Positions 1 through 10,899 of a stretch of 64,000 nt of DNA are shown one piece after another; position 1 is the first letter of the stretch, and each line of letters starts with the position of its first letter. Origin of the DNA: Cycas panzhihuaensis (Eukaryota; Cycadophyta); assembly GCA_023213395.1 (NCBI GenBank), contig CM041465.1, forward strand, positions 20,522,001-20,586,000. Direction: 5' to 3'. The position numbers and the translations under genes were made by a program. A model generated the notes under the pieces. That model was given only the letters and a program-made list of their open reading frames with translations, was not told the DNA's origin and ran no database searches.

Positions 1-2129
1 AAGGCCGTCTTCCATGTGTCCTCCTCCTTGACCCTAACTTGGTGATAACCACCTTTTAAATCCAATTTAGTGAAATAATAAGCATGTTGAATTTGATCAA
101 GCAAATCATCTATACGAGGCAAAGGGTAGCGATTTTTAATTGTAATTTTATTCAAAGCATAAAAATCTATACACATTCTCCATCCTCCATCCTTCTTAGG
201 CACCAAGACAATTGGTGAACCACAAGGTGAACATGAAGGTCTTATGACCCCTTGATCAAGCAACTCCTGAACTTGCCTCTTTATCTCATTATTCTCTACA
301 ATGGAGTGCCTATACAAAGCAACATTAGGTAATGGTGTATCTTCTACAAGAGTTATTTCATGCTCTATCTTTCTCTTTGGTGGAAACCCATCAACATGTT
401 GAAATAGAATATCATACCTTGTCTTTAACTCCTCAATTTGTTGCATTTGTTTAGGTGATATAAGAAGAGTGTGAGTAGAAGGACCTTCTTCATCTCTTGG
501 CTCTTCTTTTCTCCTTACCATTAAGATGATGAATTTACCACATGCATTGATCATCCTTTTTGCTTGAGTAGCTGAAATTAATGCTATCTTATCCAAGTGC
601 TTCTTTGTGGCCTTTATGATGAAGCCCTTGTTATCCTTCATCAATCGATACTTTCTCTCCCTTCGATAGAAGAGTGCATCTCGATCCCACAAGTAGGGAC
701 TTCCAAGCACAACATGGCATACATCCAGTGGCGCCACATCACATATTACCTCATCAACAAAATCATTAGTGATGGAAAATTTAAGTGTACATTGCTTTGA
801 TATTTGCATTTCTACATCTTTATGGATCCAACCAAGAGGATATGGGTGAGGGTGAGGAGTAGTTACCAACCCAATGCTCTTTACCAAACTTTCTGAGATC
901 AAATTCTTTTGGCTCCCTGGATCTATAATGGCACCAATCCTACTATTTCCTACTTGAGGCTTTAAGTGAAATAGTTCCTCCCTTGTAGCATCATCTTCAT
1001 AATTTGTAAGTAGAGTAACCTTCTCTTCTTCTCCTTCACTTTGAATCTCCACCTCAGAAAGTAGTGCTTTCCCTTTTTCCTTCTTTCTTAATTCCATATC
1101 CTTGATATGCTTTGGCTTTAGTTCTGGATGCAACTTCCAACACTTTGCTGTAATATGACCACTAATATCACAATGCTCACAATAGTTAGAACTTTTAACA
1201 AAATTAGTTCTTTTCTTCTTTCCTTCTTGCCTTCTAGATGAGTGCCATTTAGGATTCTTTTCATACTTATTAGAAGTAAAAGTAGAATCTTTAGACATGA
1301 ATGTAGATTTCTTACTTTTACTTTCTATTGCCATAGCCATCCTACTTGCTTCTCCAATGGATTGAACCTTAAAAAGCCTTAGTTCCTTCCTTATGTATTC
1401 ATGTAATCCTCCAATGAATTTCATAAGAGTGACATGTTCATCCATATTAATACCAAGTAGCATGCCATGCCTAAAAAATAAAGAAGTATAGTCTTGGACA
1501 CTTAAACCTCTCCCTTGGCGTAAATATTTCCAAGTGACCCATTGGTCTTCCTCATGACCTATGGGGTAGAATTACTTCTTTATTATTTTCTTAAAATCCG
1601 TCCATGAAAAAGAAGATACATCATGAGTCTTCAAAAATGCATTCCACCATGTCAATGCATGTTTACACATCTTGAGCCTAGCAAATGAAAGCTTTTGAGC
1701 ATTACTATAAGCATAGATTATGAAGTAGGTTTCAAGTTGATCCAACCAATGGTCCAACTTTTCAGCATTTACCTCTCCATCATAAGTTGGAATATCCAAC
1801 TTTGCCTCCACCTTAAAGGGTTGATGAGATGAAGTACCCTTGCTTTCTTCAAAAGAGTGCTTTAAGGTCTCCTCCTCTTCCTCTTCATGGTCATGGTCAT
1901 ATGTGGATCCTCCTTCAAATTCCTTCTCTTTTCCTTTTCCTTTGACTAGAAGTAGAAGGTGGGTCATCATTTGCATCAAGGCTTCTACGTTCTTCTCAAG
2001 CTTTTCAAATCTAATTTCTCCATCTTCTTTTTCAGCCATGGTGCTTGGATTCTTTCTTTGTCTTCTTGGTGATTGCAACACAAGAAAGTCTTCACCTTTC
2101 TCTTTGTATCATTTCCTTGTTTGTACTAT
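1..2129 (-). pseudogene. A1 gag-protease-RT polyprotein, almost intact, runs off window
   Basis: This is the 5' part of a gag-pol polyprotein. In order: an acidic coiled gag N-terminus, capsid (about 1900-1400), a CX2CX4HX4C zinc knuckle (about 1185-1140), retropepsin with DPGSQ at about 930-915, and the RT start with [14 protein letters not shown] near 200-155. The frame is open from 1571 to base 1, about 523 codons, and continues outside the window. Three small lesions separate it from an intact gene. The start codon is ATA at 2127-2129 where A2 has ATG. Codon 7 is TGA (2109-2111). A Gln codon is TAA (1572-1574). A2 has a frame-disrupting deletion in the protease C-terminal region that A1 lacks. 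Confidence 0.92.
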
Positions 2130-2150
2130 TCAAGTCCCTACATCAAAGAT

Positions 2151-2167
2151 CAGAGGCTCTGATACCA
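2151..2167 (-). other. A1 primer-binding site (tRNA-iMet)
   Basis: On the minus strand it reads TGGTATCAGAGCCTCTG, five bases inside the 5' LTR. This is the usual plant primer site complementary to the 3' end of initiator tRNA-Met. A2 has lost one base in the same site. Confidence 0.9.
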
Positions 2168-2172
2168 AAATA

Positions 2173-3224
2173 TGATCCCAAAAGAGCTTAGTTGGTGAAG
2201 AAATCAATTATCAACCTTTCCTCCTTGAGATCCTGGGAGTTAGTGTAAAAAGCTTAATAACATCAAAACAACAATGAGCCTATGAAAGGAAAATTCTATA
2301 CCAAATCATTTATTCTTGATATTGATCTAAAAGTATGAGGAGTAATACTTTTATTAAACCATGAAAATCTCCATTTAATGGTGGAGAAATCAATTAGCAA
2401 AAGAATGGTAAAATTACAAGGAATAAATGTTACAATTATACCATAAGGGGGACTCAAACCCTCCAAATGCTTCTCCAAGGATGCCTCCCAAGTCAAGTCT
2501 CCAAGAACCACCTCTCCAACCTATAGAAGGGCTCAATTTATAGAAAGAAACCTGAATTTCATGTTTAACAAGTGGCAATCATGCAAGTATAACCACTAAC
2601 CACCAGAATGCATGTTGTCCAAGTGGCCTTCATACAATTTTTAAGAAGTTGTAGCTTGTAACAGATCTTAATGTACTCCAATTTGGCTCAAATGTGGTAC
2701 ACGTATAGGAACAATGTCCCCTCAGCTTCCTCAAATTTTTAGCTCATTTGGATGTCATTTGACTGCATTTTTATTCATTTAATAATAATATGTATTTGTT
2801 GTTTTTCTGCTATCCAAGTGGCCTTCATGTAATTCTTAATAGTTATGGCTTGTAACTGACCTTAACGGACTCCAATTTAGCACAAATTTGGTACACACGT
2901 AGGAACACGTGTCTCCTCTGCTTCCTCAAAATTTTAGCTCATTTGGATATCATTTTACCATGTTTCTATTCATATAATTATAATATATATTTTCTATTTT
3001 TTCTGCTAGCTGTGGGATTAATGTTTATGCAAAGACAAGGCTTGAACTCTAATCAAATGATATTTTCTAAACCCCACCTTTTGTACACATCTAGTGGGAT
3101 GTGTCTTCTCCCTTTACACAAAATTTCATAGAATTTTGATACCATTTGGCCATATCTCTTTTAGTTATGCCAATGCCTAGCATTTTCTGCATCCTGTAAA
3201 CATATGGTAGATCCTCCTGGATCA
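2173..3224 (-). repeat. A1 5' LTR (1052 bp)
   Basis: Bounded by TG and CA and alignable along its length with the two A2 LTRs (54125-55178, 59793-60847). A TATAAAT box lies on the minus strand at 2536-2542. The U3 part contains two related modules of about 175 bp in tandem (roughly 2590-2765 and 2790-2965), also present in both A2 LTRs. The short open frames in it are shadows. Confidence 0.93.
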
Positions 3225-3229
3225 TATAT
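3225..3229. repeat. Insertion-site copy flanking A1 (TATAT)
   Basis: These five bases follow the A1 LTR and resume the B1 LTR. The other B1 LTR has the uninterrupted site at 15020-15024. The second TSD copy lies off the window. Confidence 0.75.
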
Positions 3230-5022
3230 GCATGTATATGTAATAGTAAAATGCTGAAATGTTGTAAGTTAGAGTGTTTCAAGTTAAGTAATCTTCCACC
3301 AAAGAATAACTCTATATCTCCCAAGAAAACCAATAACACAAGACAAGGCATGGGGGAGGTTAGCCTTGGAATGGCTAACCCTCCAACAAGTGCACCTCCA
3401 CGCTACCCTTAGACATAGGAAACAATAGATTGGAATAGCTTATTAGCAGTGAATAGTAAGGGAAATAAACATCGTGAGGTTTACGAATGTTGCCTATGTT
3501 GCAAGTATGCTACATGCAGCAAATTGCAGCATTAGCTAAGCTACGACCCAAGATGGATTAGGGATACCATTTAGGGATATAATTACTGCCCAAGAGAGGT
3601 ATGTAGGCCTAGAAACAACATAGCAAAGGCTACATATACTCATATCTAGCGCAAGCCAATTCCTAGAGACTCCCTGGTAACACAAGAGAGGCACAAGTAG
3701 AAGAGAGGAAAGAGGATAAGGGGGTTGCCCTTAAAGAGTAGGCCTAGTTAGGTATGGAACCTACCTTAGTTCCTTTCTCTCACTCTTTAGGATCCTCTCC
3801 TAGAGCCTCCTTGGAAAATCCAGGAGAGGGTAGGGAGATGAAGAGGGCAGGAAGACAAGAAATGGAGGAGTACCTCCTATATACACTAAAAAAAATAAAG
3901 AAAGGAGGGTTATGCTCAAATATCTAACCTTTTACAAGATAGTCCAAAGAAAAGACATGGAACAATAATGAAATAATACCTATTGGGCTAAGTAGAAGGT
4001 AGGTCTACCCCTCAGAATAGTAGGAAATTGCAAATTTGATATGCTTATAGGGGGGTCCTTACGAGGATGATATAATCTAGAAATAAACTTTCTGAAAGAT
4101 GTAAGAAGGGCATGGAGGCCAAACTTGGGAGTGAATCCTTGCTTGGAGACCTTTGTTGGTGAGCCTACTATCATGGATCAGAGCTATAATGGGTGGATCT
4201 CAGGCTGGAGCAAAGGTAACTTGAGTGTTGTAGGGTGTTCCTGCAGAAAACTCCTATGGAAGAAAAAGAAGAGAGAAGAGAAAGTGGAAGAAGAGCAAGA
4301 AAATGAGGTTGTCTTGGGCTTTATACCTAACCCTAGGTTGATTGGACGATTAAGGTTGAGGTAGGGCTTGAGAGGTGTCAAAGCCATATGGTAATTTTGC
4401 AAAAAAAGTAAAATTTTCCATGGTGGATTTAAAAAAATGTGTTATGACAGTTGGCCCATGGCAAACTTTGCGGTACCATGACATTTGTCATGGTGCAGTG
4501 ACAGAGACCAAAATAGGAAAAAAAGGGCATTCTTGGGAGCCTTAAAAGAGGGTACCCTAGGCCTAAGAGCAGCCGACCCTCTATCTAGATGGCTGGGAAT
4601 AGTCAAATAAAGGGGATGACCTAAACTAGATTGGGTACCAAAGCAGAGGGACTCCCAAGAAACTGATAATTGGCATAAAGATAAACCAATAACACTCAGC
4701 GGGGTGCTAAGGGTTGTGATATGGCAAGGGGTATGATGGATCACATGAATTGGGTGGTGTTTAGGATAACATAGAGTTGCATAGGAGGATTGTGGAGTAC
4801 CATGAGGATGCATGTCCCATTGATCGTCATAGGTTGAAAGAGTAACAAGTAGTATGATCAAGCAACATGTGCAAGGTGATCACTCAAGTGTGATAGTCAG
4901 TTATGCAATGAAATGATGCTTCGATTTACCTTTCTAGAGAAGTGGTAAGGTAAAGGATAGAAGCATACCTACACTTACCTAAGTCAACTTGCTAAGAACC
5001 GATTCCTGGGAGCTGGGAAACA
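3225..5022 (-). repeat. B1 3' LTR, truncated by A1 insertion
   Basis: Aligns with 15020-16836 of the B1 5' LTR and ends GGAAACA beside the polypurine tract. The missing 1.2 kb should lie off-window beyond A1. It contains a minus-strand TATAAAG near 4316-4322. No coding sequence is seen. Confidence 0.92.
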
Positions 5023-5038
5023 CTGCCCCCTTGGCTGC
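5023..5038 (-). other. B1 polypurine tract
   Basis: On the minus strand a purine run with CCAAGGGGGCAG abuts the LTR. The same tract is at 34334-34350 in B2. It primes plus-strand DNA synthesis. Confidence 0.8.
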
Positions 5039-5524
5039 GAAGCCTCATAGCTAAGAGGCATAATGCAATGATGAATGCTAGCAACATAATGTTAATGGCA
5101 CATATATATACAAATCATAATAATAGTGCAAACCAGGGGTGACAACGAGTGTCGTGGCAGAATACATGGGTGTAGAGGCAAGGGTTAGACAATCATAGGG
5201 GCTACTTATGTGTCATTGTATAGATAATAGGTAATAATAATGGATAAGGGAGATGGCCCTATCATAAGAATAAGATGAATAGGTGGTGAAGGCCACACAT
5301 AAGACTTGATAGATGTCATGAACAAGGAGCTGCGTGCAGACACAAATCAAGAATAATAAGTATTATGTATTGTGGTACTAAGAGTAGAGTGAAGAAAATA
5401 AACTTGGTGGTAGTCATAGTTTAACCTCATTAGTAGCCAACTTTCAAAGGTGCAAATTGATCACAATGTAAAGTGCAATATGACATGAGACTTGGGTGCA
5501 TGGGTGACCAAATAAGTCTCTCAA
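5039..5524. other. B1 3' untranslated spacer
   Basis: Alignable to 34351-34689 of B2 and 48307-48734 of B3. No open frame is shared between the copies; treated as 3' untranslated sequence. Confidence 0.6.
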
Positions 5525-5943
5525 GGTGGGTCACTAAGGAGAGGAAGGTGATGCTCAAGGATGAGATGAACTAAGATATCTGCCTCGGCATTAAGAGACT
5601 AAGGGATATGTTTGATATCGATAGATGAAAAATAAGCCAACAGGGATCTAGTAGTCAAGGCAAGGGATCTTAGGCATGGGCACCACACCTGTTAGACTTA
5701 GGTGAGATGGGACACAATAATCTAAGAGTAGCAAAGGAAGATAATGGGTCCATGGTGGAAGCAGAGTGCATTGATAAGGGCCTCAATAATAGTTGTATAC
5801 TCAACTTCGTTATTGGTGGCTTCAGGAAGGAAGATCCTAGAATGTATGAAGTCATGTCTAGAAGGTTCACAGAGAATCCATGTAGCACCAGAAGGGCCAA
5901 GTTTTCCATGGCTTCCACCATCAATGAAAATGATAAAGTCATG
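5525..5943 (-). pseudogene. B1 second (extra) RNase H, degenerate
   Basis: An RNase H fold of the type added in Tat-lineage elements, normally acting on the RNA of RNA/DNA hybrids. Reading the minus strand: FIDGG with the first Asp near 5930, WILCEPSRHDF, then NNEVEY with the catalytic Glu near 5805. LCYS near 5720 replaces the LCDSQ seen in B2 and B4, so the Asp is lost and the next codon is a stop. A terminal NAEADIL motif is near 5595. It lies next to the 3' LTR, far from where pol would be. Confidence 0.8.
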
Positions 5944-6485
5944 ACAATAGACTAGAGGTCTCGGTAGAAAGGAAAAATGTTGATAGGACCGGTGAGTGGA
6001 GAGGACTCAACAGTGAGAAACCATCGTAAAAGACCTAAATGGCTATCAATAAATGTCACAAAAGGTAGGAAGACCCAAAGACAAGGCTACGTGAAGGCAA
6101 AGAGGGCCACCCAGTGAATGGGAAGGAACCTATGACGAAAAGGCCTCTCTAGGGGTGCCAAAGATCGCTTAAGGAAGTAAAACGTGGTCCTAAATGAAGG
6201 GGATGCTTCCTTTGGAAGTTCCAAAGGTACAAACAGGTAGCAAAAACAAATCCAGGGTGATGAAATAAGTCAAACAAGTATAAACTCAAGTATATATAGA
6301 GGCGGCACTCAAAATGAGATAGAAGAGGCCTTGCAAGGCTAAGGAAGGGGTACTATAAATGCACCCGGTAGGTCCAAGAAAAAAGAAGTCCATAGAGGCA
6401 AAATGAGAGATGGACCCAGAACGCAAAGGTGATCAAGGAAGGGAGCTGATGTCAAGGGTTTTCGTGGTGAGGGAAATGAGAGAAG

Positions 6486-6545
6486 TGCCCGTCGGGACCC
6501 CCGCCTATATAAGGAAAACTCGTCAAAAATAGAATTTACTTTCAT
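6486..6545 (+). promoter_or_regulatory. B1 antisense promoter with TATA box
   Basis: TATATAAG at 6506-6513 sits in a block, GTGCCCGTCGGG...GCCTATATAAGGAAAA, kept at 35626-35657 (B2) and 49671-49702 (B3), with a variant at 19550-19600 on the other strand (B4). The flanking sequence is less conserved. It points toward the PMD-like gene starting 0.7 kb downstream and away from the second RNase H. Confidence 0.7.
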
Positions 6546-7199
6546 GGGCTCACGAATAATTCAGAGCCCTTCTCCTTACACAATAGAGCGCCACCCAACT
6601 TCAGAGGCATATAGGGAGAGATCTGACCATTGGATTGGGACGTAGAGACAGCCGATGAGACCAGAGAGATGAGATGGCAGCAACGAGGCTAGATCCAATG
6701 AGTGGATTGCCCATACCTAAACCCATTTCTTCATTAAAGTTTGATTGATTTTAGTGTTTTTTTAAGTAGTTTTGGGCCCCTTATGGGCAATAATCATCTC
6801 ATGGAGTCCAAATTGGACCCAGAGAGAGGGAGGACTGGGGCATTAGGAAGCCCTGGTCCTAGTGGGCCTGAGTGTGGTCCACTGGGGTAATTTTTTTTTT
6901 TTTTTGGGCAAGAAACCCCCCATTTTGGGGTGGTGACATTGGCACTAGAAAAGATCATCATGCCACAATCTTTGCCATGGGGCCACTGAGATGAGGATAA
7001 AACCTCAGTGGGTCCTATGTTAAACTCTGTGGTACCATAGAGTTTAGCACAATGCAAAGGTGGACTAATTAAAAAACATAAAAGATGGCCCAAAGGATAG
7101 TCGAATCTCAATTTGGGAAGAGTAAGAGGCAGTCTTAAAGGTAGGAAAGTAGGTTTAGATAGGTTTTAATTATTTTTAGGTGTTTTATAGGTAGTTATC
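6546..7199 (+). other. B1 leader of antisense gene, with dyads
   Basis: There is no conserved open frame between the TATA box and the PMD start codon. A dyad with half-sites AAACTCTG and AGAGTTTAG lies at about 7022-7046; related dyads occur in the LTR U3. TTTTATAGGTAG just before the start codon is also seen in B4 and could be a 3' splice site. That is inference. Confidence 0.5.
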
Positions 7200-9124
7200 A
7201 TGGTGGACAACTGTGAGAATATAGGAATGGCTATATTTAGTTTCATTGAGATGATGACTCGCAGAGACCGACGAGTGCTAGGGAGGTGTGGCCTATTGAA
7301 GGCCATCTAGACGCCATAGTACACATTTGACTAGCACCTTCTAGTGGACATTATCTTCCATTAGGATCGATAGAGGTATGTATTCCATCTCCCCCAAGTG
7401 GGAGATGTCATAATCACATTAGGAGATGTTAGGAGGATCCTTGGAGTACCGGCGGTAGAAGCACTAATGTCACTAGGTACATTGCCTAGTAGTGACGCTA
7501 CACACAGGGAGGCAGTGACCTATTTCACAGGTTAGGATCGGTGGGAGAGGAGAGACATACTGGTGCAGAGTATAATCATGTCTAGGATTCCTCGTGTGAG
7601 GAAATTGATTATACTATGCATTCTATTCTAGATATCTGAGAAACAAAATTATAGGGACATACCCAGTGGATGGATGGATACGGTGAGGAGACGTGAGGCT
7701 AGGGAGAGATTGGACTAGGCCACACTGACAGCAGTGAACTTGGTAGCCCAGCTAAATGCCATCAGGGTAGCTAGGAGAGGAGGACTATCCTATAGCACAC
7801 TGCTACAGTGTTGGTTCTTTGATCACTTTGGAGCAATGGCACCACCATCAGGGCCCCACCTGATTTTAGCATAGGCTCTTATAGTCAATAGGTGGCATAC
7901 TCAGTTCAGAGGAACTGAAGACCAAGCATATGTTAGGCATTTAGTGGAGGCTACATCGCTAGACCTCCTCACCATGGCAGACTACACATCAGATCCATAT
8001 AGAGGGGTGAGGTGGGATAGTGATGATAAGGCAGGAGGAGTAGGAGGTGCCCTTGGCGAGGGAGACGGTGATGATAGAAGTGACGAAGGTGATCAGGCTG
8101 GCCTATCAGGAGTAGCAGGTGGAGAGGCGGGTCTATTGGGGACCGTAGGAGGAGAGGTAGGGCCATTAGGAGACACAAGAGGAGAGGCAAGTCCATTAGG
8201 GACTACAGGGAGAGGTGGAGCTTCCCAGATGCCAGTCCAGAAGCTACGAATAGTAGGGAGAGTTTAGGCAATGGCAGCACTAGTAGAGGAGGGTGGAGGT
8301 GCCCCGGTAGGCTAGGTAGTCGAAGAGGTGGTATTAGAAGAGAAGGAGGTACTAGTAGCGGGTGGAGGACATGAGGAGGAGATGATTATCTGAGTTGGGG
8401 AATCGACAGCTCCAGTAGGTGAGACACTACCTTTACCTCTCGTCTTTCGATCACTAGACATCTAGTTGTTGTGTTTTATCTAATTTGTTTGGCATACTTA
8501 TAGATGTATAAAATGACACATGGAATGTTGGATTTTGCAGGAGTGATAGACATCGGGAGGTTGGCTGAGGTGGTAGTCTGGGAGATGTTTCCCCAGGTCT
8601 ACATGGAGGGACAACGTCCTATCTAAGTAAGAGAGGAGCCACAGTCAGTAGGGGACCACACGGCAGAATTTTCCCTTTTAGTTAGGGCTAGAGACGTGTG
8701 GGTGGGAGAGTCCTAGAGGCACGAGGCATGAGTGGGATAGCTATAGGGAGAGCCAGAGGCAGCCAGAGCATAGAGAGATTCTCTACGAGGCCAGGTCTAG
8801 GATCTAGAGGCTTAGGGAGGAGCAGGTGGTGATGCAGAGAGTCTCATCAGGATAACAGTATTAGAGGAGTGGCTCTAAGGAGTGGAGGGTGAGAGGGATT
8901 ATATCCAGGTGCAATATGATCATCTAGTGGGTTAGATGGCATCGAGGTCATCGAGGAGTAGGACATATACCCACATGGTAACGATGACCCTGAGGAGGCC
9001 TCGAGACGAGGGGAGCAAGGCAAGGAGCTCCCAGAGGTGCAGGAGGAGTCTGGGAGGCATGTGGTCCCTAGGAGAGGGATCACATAGACTAGGAGATGAT
9101 ACCACAGGAGTAGGGCAGCACTAG
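7200..9124 (+). pseudogene. B1 antisense PMD-like gene, two exons, several stops
   Basis: Encoded opposite to gag and protease. Exon 1 (7200-8418) resembles the plant mobile domain family: FHLPQVGDV followed by a RRILGVP segment, later LLQCWFFDHF, then LVEATSLDLLTMADY and RWDSD. After it comes a Gly/Glu-rich stretch of 10-residue repeats. Exon 2 (8541-9124) contains a possible coiled coil and an Arg/Ser-rich tail ending in LGEGSHRLGDD. Exon 1 stops compared with B3 are all TAG, mostly at Gln, Trp or Arg positions. The function of PMD proteins in retrotransposons is unknown to me; in host proteins the domain is linked to silencing. Confidence 0.72.
8419..8540 (+). other. Predicted phase-1 intron in B1 antisense gene (122 bp)
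   Basis: Donor AG|GTGAGAC and acceptor ATTTTGCAG join exon frames in phase 1. The same junction and phase occur at 37400-37509 (B2), 51551-51661 (B3) and 17547-17670 minus (B4). Confidence 0.7.
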
Positions 9125-10504
9125 AGAGTATGGTACAATATTTTTTTGACATGGGAAAGCACTGGACCTCTAGGGAGTCACCATATGTTGCCACATAATT
9201 GTACTCCTCCCTGTAAGGATTCTAGCTTCCTGCAGATGATGTACCATACTATTTGTATGATATGACACATGATGATTATATATATATAGATAGGGCCATT
9301 GACACCCCATTAATATATGTTGATGTGTGTGATGACACGTGATGATAAATGATGTTATATTTACTTTTATGTGTATGTATGAGGGTGCACGAATGCACAA
9401 GGAGCTATAGATTATGATGTTTTTTTTTTTTGGTTGATTATCATACAGTTTGTGATACAGGATTGTTTGGGATATACACACTTCCTTTCATGTAGGGCTA
9501 TATTCCTAGCAAGTGCACACATGATTACCATGAGTATCAATGATAGACATATGTGAGGCTAGGAGATAGGGCAATATACATGTCCACATGGGAGCATAGC
9601 AGGATATGTAAAGGAAGCACTAGCGGGAAGGGAGTAATGATACTCCCATATGCCATCCTAGTTGGGGAACGTACCCAAGCCTAGGAGTGATAGGGACAAT
9701 ACACCCAATTAAGAAGATAAGGCCCCCAAAAAAGGGGGACAAGAGGTTCCATGGGAAGAAACCAAAAGAAGCAAGAAGGCCACCTTAAGCCACAATCCTA
9801 CATGCGACTAAGGAAAATAGGGACGTACCTAGGGTGGTAGTTTAGGCTCATTTAGGAGTGCAAGGATAGAGAGAGATGTGTCTAGCCCATGCAGGGGTAG
9901 GGCTACATGTAGGATTGGAGATAGGTGATGAAGGGTAGGCCTTGTGTGGCTAGGCCTATAAGCAAAATGGTTTTGGTTAGAACTAGATGAGTGCAACGAA
10001 CCTGACACATGACGAATCACATGGCAAGGTTGCATCTGAGGAGGAGTGGCTTTGGTCCTAGATTAGGATCTAGAGCATGAAGAAGAAGCACCTCTATAAG
10101 TGCCTCATCGATGCAGATACCTACGTGAAACTACTTGGGGAGGGTAAGAAGATGAAAGAAGTGGCTAGTTCGGAACCATCGGCTCGGGAACCAATGTAGA
10201 ATGAAGAGGAGAAGGAATATCCGGTCGAGATATCCCCCTAGGTGCTTATGAAACTAGGGTGACACACTGAGGAGGGGACTCATAACCTCACTATTTGACT
10301 CAAAATCACCATGATGGCTAAGTAATCATAACTACCTATACCAATAGGGGCAAACCTAACTAGGTTTGGCTCATGTCAAGGCATAGGTTCTAATTGATGA
10401 AGGTTGGTCTCTTGAAATAGAGGCCCCATAGAAGGGATACCCTCCTTAGGACCGATATCTTCATCATCAAAGACATCCTAGCAGGCTGGATGAGAAGTGT
10501 GAGA
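9125..10504. other. B1 spacer and pol deletion junction
   Basis: To about 9860 this matches the spacer between the PMD gene and integrase in B2 (38118-38750). It then departs abruptly, and recognisable sequence returns near 10505 as the linker and protease. RT, RNase H and integrase, about 3.6 kb in B2, are absent. No gene is seen here. Confidence 0.7.
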
Positions 10505-10890
10505 TGGCATAGGCTCATGGGCGATAACCTTAACTTGTCCTTTATGGATAAATTTAAGTTTCCCCTAATGCAAGGAGTAGATTACTCCCATTTGGTCAAG
10601 CCATAGTTGGCCCAACAAGAGGTTATACTCCACATCGATATCGAGTACAACAACTTCGATAAAAACAGTCTTCCCTCCTAAGGTGAGGGAAAGGGAGACT
10701 ATCCCTAAGGGGGACTTCTCAGTCCCATCATACCCTTGTTATTTCCAAGGGACAGACTCAAGAGCTACTATGCCCAGCTCCTTGAGCATGTGCACAGGCA
10801 TAGCATTAACTGAGGATCCATTATCTATGATGGTCCTATTTACGATGAAATTAGGAGTGTCAACAAAATGACAAATGGGTAATACAAGAG
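10505..10890 (-). pseudogene. B1 retropepsin (protease) remnant
   Basis: Aspartic protease that would mature the gag polyprotein. The minus strand near 10820 reads TIIDNGSSVNAMP, keeping the catalytic Asp. LLGQLWLDQMG near 10600 is the flap-side C-terminal motif also found in B2 at about 42430. A stop follows the VPWK segment. It lies directly after gag, as in B2. Confidence 0.75.
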
Positions 10891-10899
10891 CTTCTCCTA

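Larger units (their letters stand above)
1..3224 (-). mobile_element. Ty3/gypsy element A1, 5' part (rest off window)
   Basis: Minus-strand copy of the family whose complete member is A2 at 54125-60847. Reading from high to low coordinates it has a 5' LTR (2173-3224), an initiator-Met primer site, gag, protease and the start of reverse transcriptase, then leaves the window at base 1. It sits inside the 3' LTR of B1: the base after its LTR begins TATAT, and the empty site is seen at 15020-15024 in the other B1 LTR. The family is probably chromovirus-like, because A2 carries a chromodomain-like tail; the exact lineage is not resolved. Confidence 0.95.

Noticed and set aside
1840-2175. Plus-strand Ser/Phe-rich frame, also at 55153-55509 (minus)
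   Set aside because: Reverse complement of the acidic gag N-terminus of A1 and A2; composition explained by the GAA/GAG-rich sense strand.
7200-8465. TAG read as a sense codon (amber suppression), since all stops in B1 exon 1 are TAG
   Set aside because: B2 has TAA and TGA at homologous sites and the TAG positions align with Gln, Trp or Arg in other copies. Mutation is the simpler explanation.
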